Notes: generated from the letters alone by a model not told the origin. 9,657 nt of DNA from Pseudomonadota bacterium (GCA_023388675.1 JAEWFU010000391.1:1-9657); one strand, 5' to 3'. Positions 1-7,055 are shown, counted from the stretch's first letter. A program made the numbers and translations.

Positions 1-665
1 TGCTGCCGCTCGCGCTGCTGCAGGCTGCGCTCGGCATGGAGCACGTCTTTTCGCAGGAAGCGCGTTTCTTCTCCGTCATGGCGACGGTGACCTTCGGCGG
101 CGCATATGCCGTGCTGGCCTATGTCGCGCAGCAGGCGGTCGAGGTCTACGGATGGCTTCGGCCGGACGAAATGCTGACCGGGCTGGGGCTGGCGGAGACG
201 ACGCCCGGCCCGCTGATCCTCGTTCTGCTGTTTGTCGGATATCTCGGCGGCGCGCGTCTTGCCGCGCTGGAGCCCGTCACCGGCGGGGTGCTGGGTGCGC
301 TGGTGGCGCTGTGGTTCACCTTCGCGCCGTGCTTCCTCTGGATTTTCGCCGGCGCGCCCTATGTCGAGACGGTGCGTAACGTGCGCTGGCTGGCCGCCGC
401 TCTTGCAGGCGTGACGGCTGCCGTGGTGGGCGTCATCGCCAACCTCGCCCTGTGGTTCGCACTTCATGTGCTTTTCGCGAAGGTCGAGGAGCACGGGTTC
501 GGCCCGTTCCGCGTCGCCGTGCCCGATCCTGCCAGCTTCGATCCGGCCGCCGCGGTCATCGGTGTGGCCGCCGGAGTGGCGCTCTTGCGCCTGAAAATCG
601 GAATGATCCCGGTACTGGTTGCCTCGGCGCTGGCGGGGATGCTTTGGCTGGTCGCCTCGGCCTAA
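1..665 (+). CDS. chrA: Chromate transporter family protein (CHR domain), C-terminal part, cut by the window edge
   Basis: The reading frame is open from the first complete codon (base 3) to the TAA at 663-665, giving 220 visible residues; the start lies outside the window, and the ATG at 36 is internal. The visible part matches the second half of a long-type CHR permease, a membrane protein that exports chromate or takes up related oxyanions in this family. Seen directly: a GGAYAVL motif (bases 96-116), a LAETTPGPLI motif (about 189-218) followed by FVGYLGG, and several long hydrophobic segments consistent with membrane helices. These motifs are typical of the C-terminal CHR half. The stop codon lies inside a palindromic repeat (663-764), so the last bases may have been supplied by repeat insertion. 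The gene converges on prs. The family call is firm; chromate as the actual substrate is not shown by the sequence. Confidence 0.9.
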   Translation, partial: LPLALLQAALGMEHVFSQEARFFSVMATVTFGGAYAVLAYVAQQAVEVYGWLRPDEMLTGLGLAETTPGPLILVLLFVGYLGGARLAALEPVTGGVLGALVALWFTFAPCFLWIFAGAPYVETVRNVRWLAAALAGVTAAVVGVIANLALWFALHVLFAKVEEHGFGPFRVAVPDPASFDPAAAVIGVAAGVALLRLKIGMIPVLVASALAGMLWLVASA

Positions 666-764
666 AGCGCGTCGCGATCTTTCAGATTCGCTCCGCGCGC
701 TTTAGGTTCTTGTTTTTACGCATGTCTTTTCCCCGAAACCGGTTCCCACTTTCGGGAGACATGC
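663..764. repeat. Two-hairpin palindromic intergenic repeat of rhizobial type
   Basis: Two adjacent dyads fill the whole space between chrA and prs. Hairpin 1 (663-704) has perfect 9-base arms TAAAGCGCG (663-671) and CGCGCTTTA (696-704), with a second inner pairing of GCGATCT (674-680) against AGATTCGC (684-691) that needs one bulge. Hairpin 2 (720-764) has perfect outer arms GCATGTCT (720-727) and AGACATGC (757-764) and inner arms CCCGAAA (732-738) and TTTCGGG (750-756), with an extra TTTC on the left side. A T-rich linker (707-717) joins them. From memory, elements with this GCATGTC...GACATGC layout and an ACCGG-type loop are dispersed in many copies in Mesorhizobium and related genomes, similar to RIME elements; copy number cannot be checked from this window. 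Confidence 0.75.
663..764. terminator. Possible bidirectional terminator between chrA and prs
   Basis: The hairpins sit between two convergent genes. On the + strand, hairpin 1 ends at 704 and is followed by the T-rich stretch GGTTCTTGTTTTTA (705-718), which resembles an intrinsic terminator for chrA. On the - strand, hairpin 2 begins two bases after the prs stop codon (766-768) and would be the first structure in the prs 3' end, with AAAGACAT-type sequence rather than a long U tract on that side. Terminator function is inferred from position and structure only. Confidence 0.5.
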
Positions 765-765
765 A

Positions 766-1698
<933 letters not shown>

Positions 1699-1728
1699 GA
1701 AATTTCCCCGGCGAAGGATATGAGCGGG

Positions 1729-1756
1729 CTTTTAGCGGGGTGAGCCGGTATTGCAA
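1729..1756 (-). promoter_or_regulatory. Candidate promoter of prs
   Basis: Read on the - strand there is a TTGCAA -35-like element (1751-1756; CTTGCA in rhizobial form at 1752-1757), a 16-base spacer and a TAAAAG -10-like element (1729-1734). Each matches the vegetative consensus at about four of six positions, with transcription expected to begin about 25-30 bases before the prs ATG. It is a weak match chosen partly because the 112-bp gap and the structures upstream suggest prs has its own promoter. Confidence 0.35.
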
Positions 1757-1760
1757 GCGC

Positions 1761-1797
1761 GAAGGGGACGATTTCCCTTCTATCTCCCCTGGGAAAT
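1761..1797 (-). other. Overlapping alternative stem-loops between the lipoprotein gene and prs
   Basis: Just downstream of the lipoprotein stop codon, read on the - strand, ATTTCCC (1791-1797) can pair with GGGAAAT (1771-1777), leaving a 13-base loop. The latter segment overlaps GAAGGG (1775-1780), which can instead pair with CCCTTC (1761-1766). The two hairpins are mutually exclusive. There is no long U tract, so this may be a weak terminator, a processing site or chance; the structure is seen, the function is not. Confidence 0.4.
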
Positions 1798-1810
1798 GGC
1801 TTTTGCCGCA

Positions 1811-2386
1811 TCAGCCGGGCCGCGAGACGAGCCAGTTGGCCAGCTCGTCGACGGTGCGGTCGGCTATCGATTCCATCGTTGCCGCGTCCACCGACGACCA
1901 GCCGTCGCCGCGCGTTGCCGATGTTGCCTGCCCCTGGATGCGGTGAATGCGCGTGCCCGCAGGATCGACCACGTCCCACACATAGATCACCGTGGTGCGT
2001 CCGTCGTCGGCGATCGTCGAGAAATAGCCTTTCATCACCAGAGTGGCCGAGCTGTCGCCGGCCTGCACCAGCGTAATGCCGCGCTGGGTCGCGCGTGCGG
2101 TGAGCCGTGCTGCCAAAGGCGTCGAGGCCTGGCTGGTCGCGCCGACGACCGGTGCGAACTGGACGCGCGCGTCGGTGCTGATCGCCGCCACGTCGGTTTG
2201 CTGGGGGGGAGCAGGCTGAGCGGCGGGTGGGGCAGGTTCAACCGAAGGCGCATCCGTCTGCGGCGGCAATGTCGGGGTGTCGGCGCTGAGGAGCGCGGAC
2301 GGTTCGAGCACGTCCTGCGTGCTGGTGCAGGCGGACAGCACCAGCGCGGTGCCGAACAGCATTGCGTATAGGGCGGGGCGTGACAT
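1811..2386 (-). CDS. Unrecognised outer-membrane-type lipoprotein
   Basis: A 191-residue protein with a clear lipoprotein signal: MSRP, a hydrophobic stretch (about residues 5-16), then the lipobox LSAC with Cys20 as the lipidated residue, followed by Thr rather than Asp. Residues about 38-64 are a Pro/Gln/Ala-rich linker (PAPPAAQPAPPQQ), and residues about 72-191 form a compact domain with alternating hydrophobic residues (TLVMKGYF, TVIYVWDVVDPAG, TRIHRIQGQA) and a C-terminal ELANWLVSRPG. I recognise the type as a conserved rhizobial hypothetical lipoprotein but know no function. The start at 2384-2386 was chosen over an in-frame ATG at 2420-2422 because a strong AGGAGGA site (2395-2401) sits nine bases upstream and the signal peptide then begins normally. 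It would be lipidated by Lgt, encoded upstream in the same direction. Confidence 0.85.
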   Translation of the reverse strand: MSRPALYAMLFGTALVLSACTSTQDVLEPSALLSADTPTLPPQTDAPSVEPAPPAAQPAPPQQTDVAAISTDARVQFAPVVGATSQASTPLAARLTARATQRGITLVQAGDSSATLVMKGYFSTIADDGRTTVIYVWDVVDPAGTRIHRIQGQATSATRGDGWSSVDAATMESIADRTVDELANWLVSRPG

Positions 2387-2401
2387 GCAGATAGTCCTCC
2401 T

Positions 2402-2422
2402 GTGCGCCGTCATGGGGCGCAC
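2402..2422 (-). other. Stem-loop directly abutting the lipoprotein ribosome-binding site
   Basis: Arms GTGCGCC (2402-2408) and GGCGCAC (2416-2422) pair perfectly over seven bases with a seven-base loop. In the lipoprotein mRNA the stem ends one base before the AGGAGGA site (2395-2401). There is no U tract after it on the - strand, so it is not a standard terminator for the upstream M24 gene. It could stabilise a processed mRNA end or influence ribosome access; that is inference. Confidence 0.5.
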
Positions 2423-2446
2423 CGGTTTTCGTCCCTCATAATGGAA

Positions 2447-3598
2447 TCACTGGACGATCAAGTCGAGATCATGGCGTGACAGCGGTTTGGGATCGCCATC
2501 CGTCGTCAGGTAGGTCCGGCCGAGAGTCATCGCGGTTTCGCTGTCGGAATCCATGATGATCATGTGCGCGAACAGGGTCATGTCGGGCGCAATCGGTTCC
2601 GGATTGCCGCCGTAGAACATCGGCATGTCCATCCATGACGGCGTGAAGCGCGCGCCGACCGAATAGCCGCAGGCGTTGAGCCGATGCCGGGTCAGGCCGT
2701 GCGCCTCCATGACGCGGGCATGGGCATCGAACACGTCGCCGAAGGTCTTGCCCGGTACCATCACCTTTTCGACGGCGACAAGCGCCTCCCTGGCCGCATC
2801 GAACAGCTCCTGATGCCGCTTCGACGCTTTGCCGGTGAGGACCGTGCGCATCATCGGCGCGTGATAGTGGTGGAAGACGCCGGCCCATTCGAGGGTGAGC
2901 TGGTCGTTCTTGTTGAGCTTGCGGCGCCCCGCCTTGTAGCGGCAGAGCAGCGCATCGGCGCCCGAGCCGATGATGAACTCGTTGGCCGGATAGTCGCCGC
3001 CACCGGCGAAGACCGCACCCTGCATGGCGGCCAGAATCGCGCCCTCGTCGCCGCCCTGCTTGATGAGGGGGAGCGCCGCGTCGAGCGCATCGTCGGCGAG
3101 CGCCGCGGCCTTCTGCGCCTTGGCGATCTCGGCCGCGCTCTTGAGCAGGCGCAGGCGCTGCATCACGTTGGATGCATCCTCTGCGGTGGCGAAGGTCTTG
3201 AGCTCTTCATCAAGCAGCCGGCCGTTCTTCGCGGTGAGGCCGTGGGTGTCGTATTCAACACCGATGCGGCAGCCGAGCAGATCCATGTCGTTGAGCAGGT
3301 TGCGCAGCTCGGCGGCCGGATTGGCCCCGTCGCGGTCCGTCCACACGACGATATTGTCGAGAATGGAGGTATGGCGCGCCTGCCGCAGGTCGGCTGAGCG
3401 CGTCATCAGCACCATCGAGCCGTCCGCCTTCACCACAAGGCACTGGAAGAAGCAGAAGCCGAAGGTGTCGTAACCCGTCAGCCAGTACATGCTCTCCTGC
3501 GCGAAGAGCAGCATGGCATCGAGCTTGCGCTCGGCCATCTCGATGATGAGACGGTCTCGTCGTGCGTCGAACTCGGTCTTTTCGAAGTGCAGCGCCAT
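2447..3598 (-). CDS. M24-fold (creatinase/ectoine-hydrolase-like) hydrolase lacking metal ligands
   Basis: A 383-residue protein with the two-domain layout of the creatinase/prolidase family: an N-terminal creatinase-type domain (about 10-140, with MLLFAQESMYWLTGYDT) and a C-terminal pita-bread domain (about 155-375). The family's five metal ligands (Asp, Asp, His, Glu, Glu) appear replaced. By motif position they are E237 in LTLEWAG, P248 in YHAPMMRT, Y312 in GYSVG, H345 in FAHM and L359 before GRTY. It is therefore probably not a metallopeptidase. The LEWAG, YHAPMMRT and GYSVGARFTPSW segments resemble the DoeA/EutD ectoine-hydrolase type, where I recall a glutamate nucleophile at the E237-equivalent site; no ectoine genes lie nearby, so the substrate is unknown. 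The start overlaps the pgeF stop by one base (TGATG), with a GGAGGA site at 3605-3610, indicating translational coupling. Confidence 0.85.
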   Translation of the reverse strand: MALHFEKTEFDARRDRLIIEMAERKLDAMLLFAQESMYWLTGYDTFGFCFFQCLVVKADGSMVLMTRSADLRQARHTSILDNIVVWTDRDGANPAAELRNLLNDMDLLGCRIGVEYDTHGLTAKNGRLLDEELKTFATAEDASNVMQRLRLLKSAAEIAKAQKAAALADDALDAALPLIKQGGDEGAILAAMQGAVFAGGGDYPANEFIIGSGADALLCRYKAGRRKLNKNDQLTLEWAGVFHHYHAPMMRTVLTGKASKRHQELFDAAREALVAVEKVMVPGKTFGDVFDAHARVMEAHGLTRHRLNACGYSVGARFTPSWMDMPMFYGGNPEPIAPDMTLFAHMIIMDSDSETAMTLGRTYLTTDGDPKPLSRHDLDLIVQ

Positions 3599-4392
3599 CA
3601 GCGGTCCTCCAGAACGATCGCCGAAATCTGGCGTCCATAATCGGGCTCCTTGCGGTGCGTCGCGCGCCGGTAGGAGAAGAAGTTGGCCTCGTCGGCATAG
3701 GTGCAGCGGCCGATCGCGCTTGCCGTGACGCCCGCCCGCAACAGGCGGTCGACGGTGTAGCGGTTGAGGTCGAACATCGCGTGACCGGCTTGTGGCGAAG
3801 GTGCGAAGTATTCTTCGTTGGCGGGATCGGCCTCGATGAAACGCTGAACGAACTCCGGGCCGACCTCGTAGTTTTCCGGCCCGATCGATGGACCAAGCAC
3901 GGCAGCGATGCGTTCGCGCCGCGCGCCCAGTCCTTCCATAGCGTCGATCGTGGCTTCGAGCACGCCCGTCAGCGCACCCTTCCAGCCTGCATGGGCCGCG
4001 CCGATGACGCCGGCCTCACCGTCGGCGTAGAGCACCGGTCCGCAATCGGCCGCAAGCACGCCGAGCGCAAGACCGGGCCGGTCGGTGACCATGGCGTCCG
4101 CCTTCGGCCGCGGTGTGCCGAACGCCTCGCGCACCACAAGCGCGTCGGGCGAATGAACCTGATAGAGGGTCAGCAGCCTGTCGGCGCCGATGCCCATCCA
4201 TGCCGCGACGCGGCGGCGATTCTCGATGACGCTTTCGGTCGAATCCTGCGAACCGACACCGGCGTTCAGGCCTTTGTAGATGCCATCGGAGACACCGCCG
4301 GCACGGGTGAAGAACCCGTGCCTGACACCGCTTTGCGCGAATCTTTCAAGCACCGGAGACCGGATCGGATCCGGTCGAACAGTTTCCAGCAT
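3598..4392 (-). CDS. pgeF: Peptidoglycan editing factor / polyphenol oxidase family (YfiH, DUF152)
   Basis: In E. coli the family member PgeF (YfiH) removes wrongly incorporated amino acids from cytoplasmic peptidoglycan precursors; relatives show copper-dependent laccase-like or purine-nucleoside activities. From the chosen start the protein has 264 residues, a normal length. Visible family motifs are HGFFTRAGGVSDG near the N-terminus, the YQVHS segment carrying the first metal histidine, AADCGPVL with its cysteine, and AAHAGWKG with the last histidine, so the Cys-His-His metal site appears intact; VLGPSIGPENYEVG and ANFFSYRR follow. The ATG at 4390-4392 was preferred over one at 4429-4431 because the extra 13 residues look non-conserved and an AAAGG sequence lies about six bases upstream. 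It is co-directional with the methyltransferase gene 100 bp upstream and overlaps the M24-type gene downstream. Confidence 0.92.
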   Translation of the reverse strand: MLETVRPDPIRSPVLERFAQSGVRHGFFTRAGGVSDGIYKGLNAGVGSQDSTESVIENRRRVAAWMGIGADRLLTLYQVHSPDALVVREAFGTPRPKADAMVTDRPGLALGVLAADCGPVLYADGEAGVIGAAHAGWKGALTGVLEATIDAMEGLGARRERIAAVLGPSIGPENYEVGPEFVQRFIEADPANEEYFAPSPQAGHAMFDLNRYTVDRLLRAGVTASAIGRCTYADEANFFSYRRATHRKEPDYGRQISAIVLEDR

Positions 4393-4492
4393 GTGCCGCC
4401 TTTGTCCCTTCGTGCCACCGTCCTGCAACATTGCCTGTCGTTCTCACGGTGACCGTTCGAGCGCGGATCGTGGGGCAGGCGAGGGGGAAAAG

Positions 4493-5581
4493 TCAATCCG
4501 TTGCGAGGGCCGGCGGCAGCACGATGCCTTTCGGCGCGACCATAAGAACCTTGAACAGTGTGCCCATGGCGTCAGGCCCCGCAAGCCGTTGCACCTCGCC
4601 TTCCAGCCGCTCCCGCGTCGCGGCGTCGCAGTTGGAGCCGAGCGCGCCGGCACGTTCCAGCAGGCCCATGCGGACCAGGAAATCGCCCTGGGTCATCAGG
4701 CGCGTTTCCAGGCCGCGATCACGCGCGATGGCTGCAAGGGCAGCGAAATCCACATGCGAAGTCAGGTCTGCTTCGCCGGGATTGGCGAAAACGTCATCGA
4801 ACTGATGCGCGCGCATTGCCTGCAGCGTGTCGCCGACTCCGGGCTGTATATGACCATAGTCGATGAAGATGCCGGCGCCACCTCGTTTCGCGATCCGTGC
4901 GGCGATCGTATCCATAAGGGCTTCGCGCGCCGGCGCCACCTCGACGATCGCGCCGTCCGGCGCGTCGGCGGCATCCGAGGGCAGCAATCTCGCGTCGAGC
5001 CCGCTCATGCCGGCGGCGAATGAGAGTTGACCTTCATCGTCAAGCGCGACCATGCGCTCGCGCCAGCCGCGCGGCGTCTTGACGAACTGGCGCACCGGCA
5101 GGGCGTCGAACAACTCGTTGCCGACGATCACGAGCGGCAGGTCGGGCAGGGCGGATATGTCCCGATACCATGTCGGCCGCGCCCGCCCGGCTTCGAGCTT
5201 GCCGCGCTGGATTTCCGTCAGGCGTGCGCTCGCCTCGATCATCGCCACGCGGGTCAGCGTCACGAAAGACGGATCGAGATGGCCGAGCGTGCGCAGCATG
5301 TCCGCCATCAGCGTGCCGCGGCCCGGCCCGATCTCGGCGAGAATGGACGGCACGGGCTTGCCGCTGGCCGACCATGCCGACCACGCCCAGACGGCGAGCA
5401 GCTCGCCGAACATCTGGCTGATCTCGGGCGCTGTGATGAAATCGCCCTCGGCGCCGAACGGCTCGCGCGACGTGTAATAACCGTGCTGCGGGTCGAAAAG
5501 GCAGGCGGCCATGTATTCCGAAACGGAAATCGGGCCGCTGGCCGCGATCAGCCGCTTCAGCCTGTCTTTCAATGCTGTCAT
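4493..5581 (-). CDS. MidA/NDUFAF7-family class I SAM-dependent methyltransferase (COG1565)
   Basis: A 362-residue protein of the family whose mitochondrial member NDUFAF7 dimethylates an arginine of NDUFS2 during respiratory complex I assembly; a matching role on bacterial NuoD is inferred. Seen directly: the N-terminal [15 protein letters not shown] signature (46-60), the SAM-binding loop [11 protein letters not shown] (81-91), [13 protein letters not shown] (154-166), the acidic-Tyr segment GIFIDYGH (237-244), DLTSHVDF (272-279) and a C-terminal [13 protein letters not shown]. The ATG at 5579-5581 overlaps the lgt stop as ATGA, which supports this start over a longer frame beginning at 5674 whose extra residues only mirror the lgt 3' end. 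It is the second gene of the lgt block. Confidence 0.92.
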   Translation of the reverse strand: MTALKDRLKRLIAASGPISVSEYMAACLFDPQHGYYTSREPFGAEGDFITAPEISQMFGELLAVWAWSAWSASGKPVPSILAEIGPGRGTLMADMLRTLGHLDPSFVTLTRVAMIEASARLTEIQRGKLEAGRARPTWYRDISALPDLPLVIVGNELFDALPVRQFVKTPRGWRERMVALDDEGQLSFAAGMSGLDARLLPSDAADAPDGAIVEVAPAREALMDTIAARIAKRGGAGIFIDYGHIQPGVGDTLQAMRAHQFDDVFANPGEADLTSHVDFAALAAIARDRGLETRLMTQGDFLVRMGLLERAGALGSNCDAATRERLEGEVQRLAGPDAMGTLFKVLMVAPKGIVLPPALATD

Positions 5582-6432
5582 TGCGCGGCGACGGCGGCCT
5601 GTTTCGCCCGCAGCATCGCCCATATGCCGATGATCAGCAGCGGCACCGACAGCACCATGCCCATGGTCAGCCATCCGCCCACGAGATAGCCGATATGGGC
5701 GTCCGGCTCGCGGAAGAACTCGACGAAGATGCGCGCAGCGCCGTAGAAAGCCACCATCGCGCCTGCGACGAAGCCGGGCTGTTTGAGCTTCAGCCCGGAA
5801 TGCGTGAGCAGCCGCAGCAGGATGAACATCGCCAGACCTTCAAGCAGTGCTTCGTAAAGCTGGCTCGGATGGCGCGGCTCCGGCCCGCCATTCGGGAACA
5901 CCATCGCCCACGGAACGTCGGACGGGCGGCCCCAAAGCTCGGAATTGATGAAATTGGTGACGCGCACCAGGCCGAAGCCGACGGGCACGCCTGCCGCGAT
6001 CGTGTCGAACAGGCTCCAGGGGCTGAAGCCGCGCCGGAAGGCGAACGCGATCATGGCAACGGTGACGCCCGCCAGTCCGCCATGGAACGACATGCCGCCC
6101 TGCCAGACGGCCAGTATGTCGGCCGGTCGCTCGATGTAACGCGCGAGATCGTAGAACAGAATGTAGCCGATGCGGCCACCGAGCACGACGCCGGCAGCCG
6201 CCCAGATCAGGAAATCGTCGATGTCCTCGGCGGTCAGCGGCGACTTGCCGCCGGCCCAGAGCCTGTCGTTGGCGACCAGCCGGCGCGCGTACCACCACGC
6301 GAACAGGATGCCGACCACATAGCCCAGCCCGTACCAGTGGATCGCCAGCGGGCCGATCTGGACGATGACGGGGTCGATTTCAGGAAACGGCAGGGCGGCC
6401 AGAGGCAGGAGAAGTTCGGTCAAGTCTGACAC
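5578..6432 (-). CDS. lgt: Prolipoprotein diacylglyceryl transferase
   Basis: An inner-membrane enzyme that transfers diacylglycerol from phosphatidylglycerol to the lipobox cysteine of prolipoproteins, the first step in lipoprotein maturation. With the GTG start used here it has 284 residues, the usual length, and several hydrophobic segments fitting the seven-helix topology. Visible motifs: [13 protein letters not shown] near the N-terminus, GGRIGY (85-90), MSFHGG (114-119), the Lgt signature [12 protein letters not shown] (157-168, with the essential Arg and Asn) and HPSQLYEA (188-195), then EFFREPD. An ATG-led frame reaches 6516, but its extra 28 residues look non-native and lie over the promoter candidate. 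GTG at 6430-6432 gives a start like [19 protein letters not shown] at 6421-6423, preceded by GGGGTG, is an equally plausible start. The lipoprotein encoded downstream is a possible local substrate. Confidence 0.95.
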   Translation of the reverse strand: MSDLTELLLPLAALPFPEIDPVIVQIGPLAIHWYGLGYVVGILFAWWYARRLVANDRLWAGGKSPLTAEDIDDFLIWAAAGVVLGGRIGYILFYDLARYIERPADILAVWQGGMSFHGGLAGVTVAMIAFAFRRGFSPWSLFDTIAAGVPVGFGLVRVTNFINSELWGRPSDVPWAMVFPNGGPEPRHPSQLYEALLEGLAMFILLRLLTHSGLKLKQPGFVAGAMVAFYGAARIFVEFFREPDAHIGYLVGGWLTMGMVLSVPLLIIGIWAMLRAKQAAVAAQ

Positions 6433-6458
6433 CCCGGTTGCCGGTTGCGTTGGCGACC

Positions 6459-6487
6459 ATATGAGCCGACGCCATGGCGAGGTCAAG
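6459..6487 (-). promoter_or_regulatory. Candidate housekeeping promoter of the lgt operon
   Basis: Read on the - strand, an exact CTTGAC (6482-6487) is followed by a 17-base spacer and TCATAT (6459-6464). This fits the rhizobial sigma-70 consensus CTTGAC-N17-CTATAT with six of six and four of six matches. Transcription would start near 6452, about 20 bases before the GTG start of lgt, which also argues against the longer lgt frame that would begin upstream of it. Confidence 0.6.
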
Positions 6488-6509
6488 GCACGGCCGCGAC
6501 GCCATGTGC

Positions 6510-6538
6510 CTTGCATTCGCCCGCGTCGCCCACTACTT
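6510..6538 (+). promoter_or_regulatory. Candidate promoter of the UbiK-like gene
   Basis: CTTGCA (6510-6515), a 17-base spacer and CTACTT (6533-6538) match the rhizobial CTTGAC-N17-CTATAT consensus at four of six positions in each half. Transcription would begin near 6545, about 25 bases before the ATG at 6571. It lies back to back with the lgt promoter candidate in the 138-bp divergent region. The match is modest. Confidence 0.4.
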
Positions 6539-6570
6539 CCTCATGTGAAGAAATCGCGAGGCCTCTGACC

Positions 6571-6879
6571 ATGTCGACCGGACCCAACCGCATTCTCGAC
6601 GAGTTCGCCAAGCTGATGACCGACGCTGCCGGCGCCGCACAGGGCGTGCGCAAGGAGGTCGAGACGGCGTTTCGCGGACAAGCCGAACGCATCCTCAACT
6701 CGATGGAAATTGTCCAGCGCGAGGAATTCGAAGCGGTACGCGAGATGGCGCTGAAGGCCCGCGCGGAAAACGAAAAGCTTTCCGCTCGCGTGGCGGAGCT
6801 TGAAGCGAAACTCGGCGGAAGCGCGTCGGTGGCGGCTGAAAAGCCTGCTGCAAAGCCGCGGGCCAAAAAAACTTCGTAA
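6571..6879 (+). CDS. UbiK / BMFP-domain (YqiC) family accessory factor
   Basis: A 102-residue, largely helical protein. Residues about 1-45 (NRILDEFAKLMTDAAGAAQG, then VRKEVETAFRGQAERILN) match the N-terminal helix of the BMFP/UbiK family; residues about 46-82 (VQREEFEAVREMALKARAENEKLSARVAELEAKL, described here by position) form a strong heptad coiled coil; the tail is Ala/Lys/Pro-rich and basic (KPAAKPRAKKTS). In gammaproteobacteria UbiK (YqiC) binds the lipid-modifying UbiJ protein and supports aerobic ubiquinone synthesis; the alphaproteobacterial role is less clear. The ATG at 6571 has GAGG nine bases upstream (6558-6561) and gives the family's N-terminus; an upstream frame from 6445 only covers the promoter region. 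The gene is divergent from lgt and ends before a 341-bp non-coding stretch. Confidence 0.88.
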   Translation: MSTGPNRILDEFAKLMTDAAGAAQGVRKEVETAFRGQAERILNSMEIVQREEFEAVREMALKARAENEKLSARVAELEAKLGGSASVAAEKPAAKPRAKKTS

Positions 6880-6903
6880 AATCCGCGTCAAGTTTTCCAC
6901 ATT

Positions 6904-6930
6904 TCGCCACTGCGAAAAACGCTTTGGCGA
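6904..6930. terminator. Stem-loop downstream of the UbiK-like gene
   Basis: Arms TCGCCA (6904-6909) and TGGCGA (6925-6930) pair perfectly; after a two-by-two mismatch, GCG (6912-6914) pairs with CGC (6920-6922) around an AAAAA loop. It lies 24 bases after the stop codon of the UbiK-like gene, a typical terminator position, but no U tract follows, so it could equally be an operator-like dyad. It is flanked by a DnaA-box-like site and GANTC sites. Confidence 0.4.
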
Positions 6931-7055
6931 GAGTCGCTTAGACTCGGGCTTTGAATCAGCCCCTGAATCTCTATCCACATCGCAGAAGGCCACTCCGCGA
7001 AAAAAGGGGTGTTCAGGCGACTCTGCATCAATAGACTGAATTTGTTGCATGATTC
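6931..7055. promoter_or_regulatory. Cluster of six GANTC (CcrM methylation) sites
   Basis: GANTC occurs at 6931-6935 (GAGTC), 6941-6945 (GACTC), 6953-6957 (GAATC), 6965-6969 (GAATC), 7019-7023 (GACTC) and 7051-7055 (GATTC). The first four are spaced 10, 12 and 12 bases apart, close to one helical turn. The first two form an inverted repeat GAGTC-GCTTA-GACTC, and the third and fourth form a direct repeat of TGAATC. In alphaproteobacteria this motif is methylated by CcrM, and promoter GANTC sites are bound by GcrA with sigma-70. The sites are certain; the regulatory role is inferred. Confidence 0.6.

Noticed and set aside
2684..3397. Long + strand frame over the M24-type gene
   Set aside because: Antisense shadow of a well-supported gene; no domain and no ribosome-binding site.
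3562..4452. Long + strand frame (296 codons) over pgeF
   Set aside because: Antisense to pgeF, whose motifs are clear; the frame is explained by GC-rich codon bias.
5572..6429. Long + strand frame over lgt
   Set aside because: Mirrors lgt, a certain membrane enzyme; it reads as His/Arg/Asp-rich low-complexity sequence.
6433..6516. 28-residue N-terminal extension of Lgt
   Set aside because: The region is Trp/Arg-rich and unlike Lgt N-termini, and it overlaps a near-consensus promoter for lgt.
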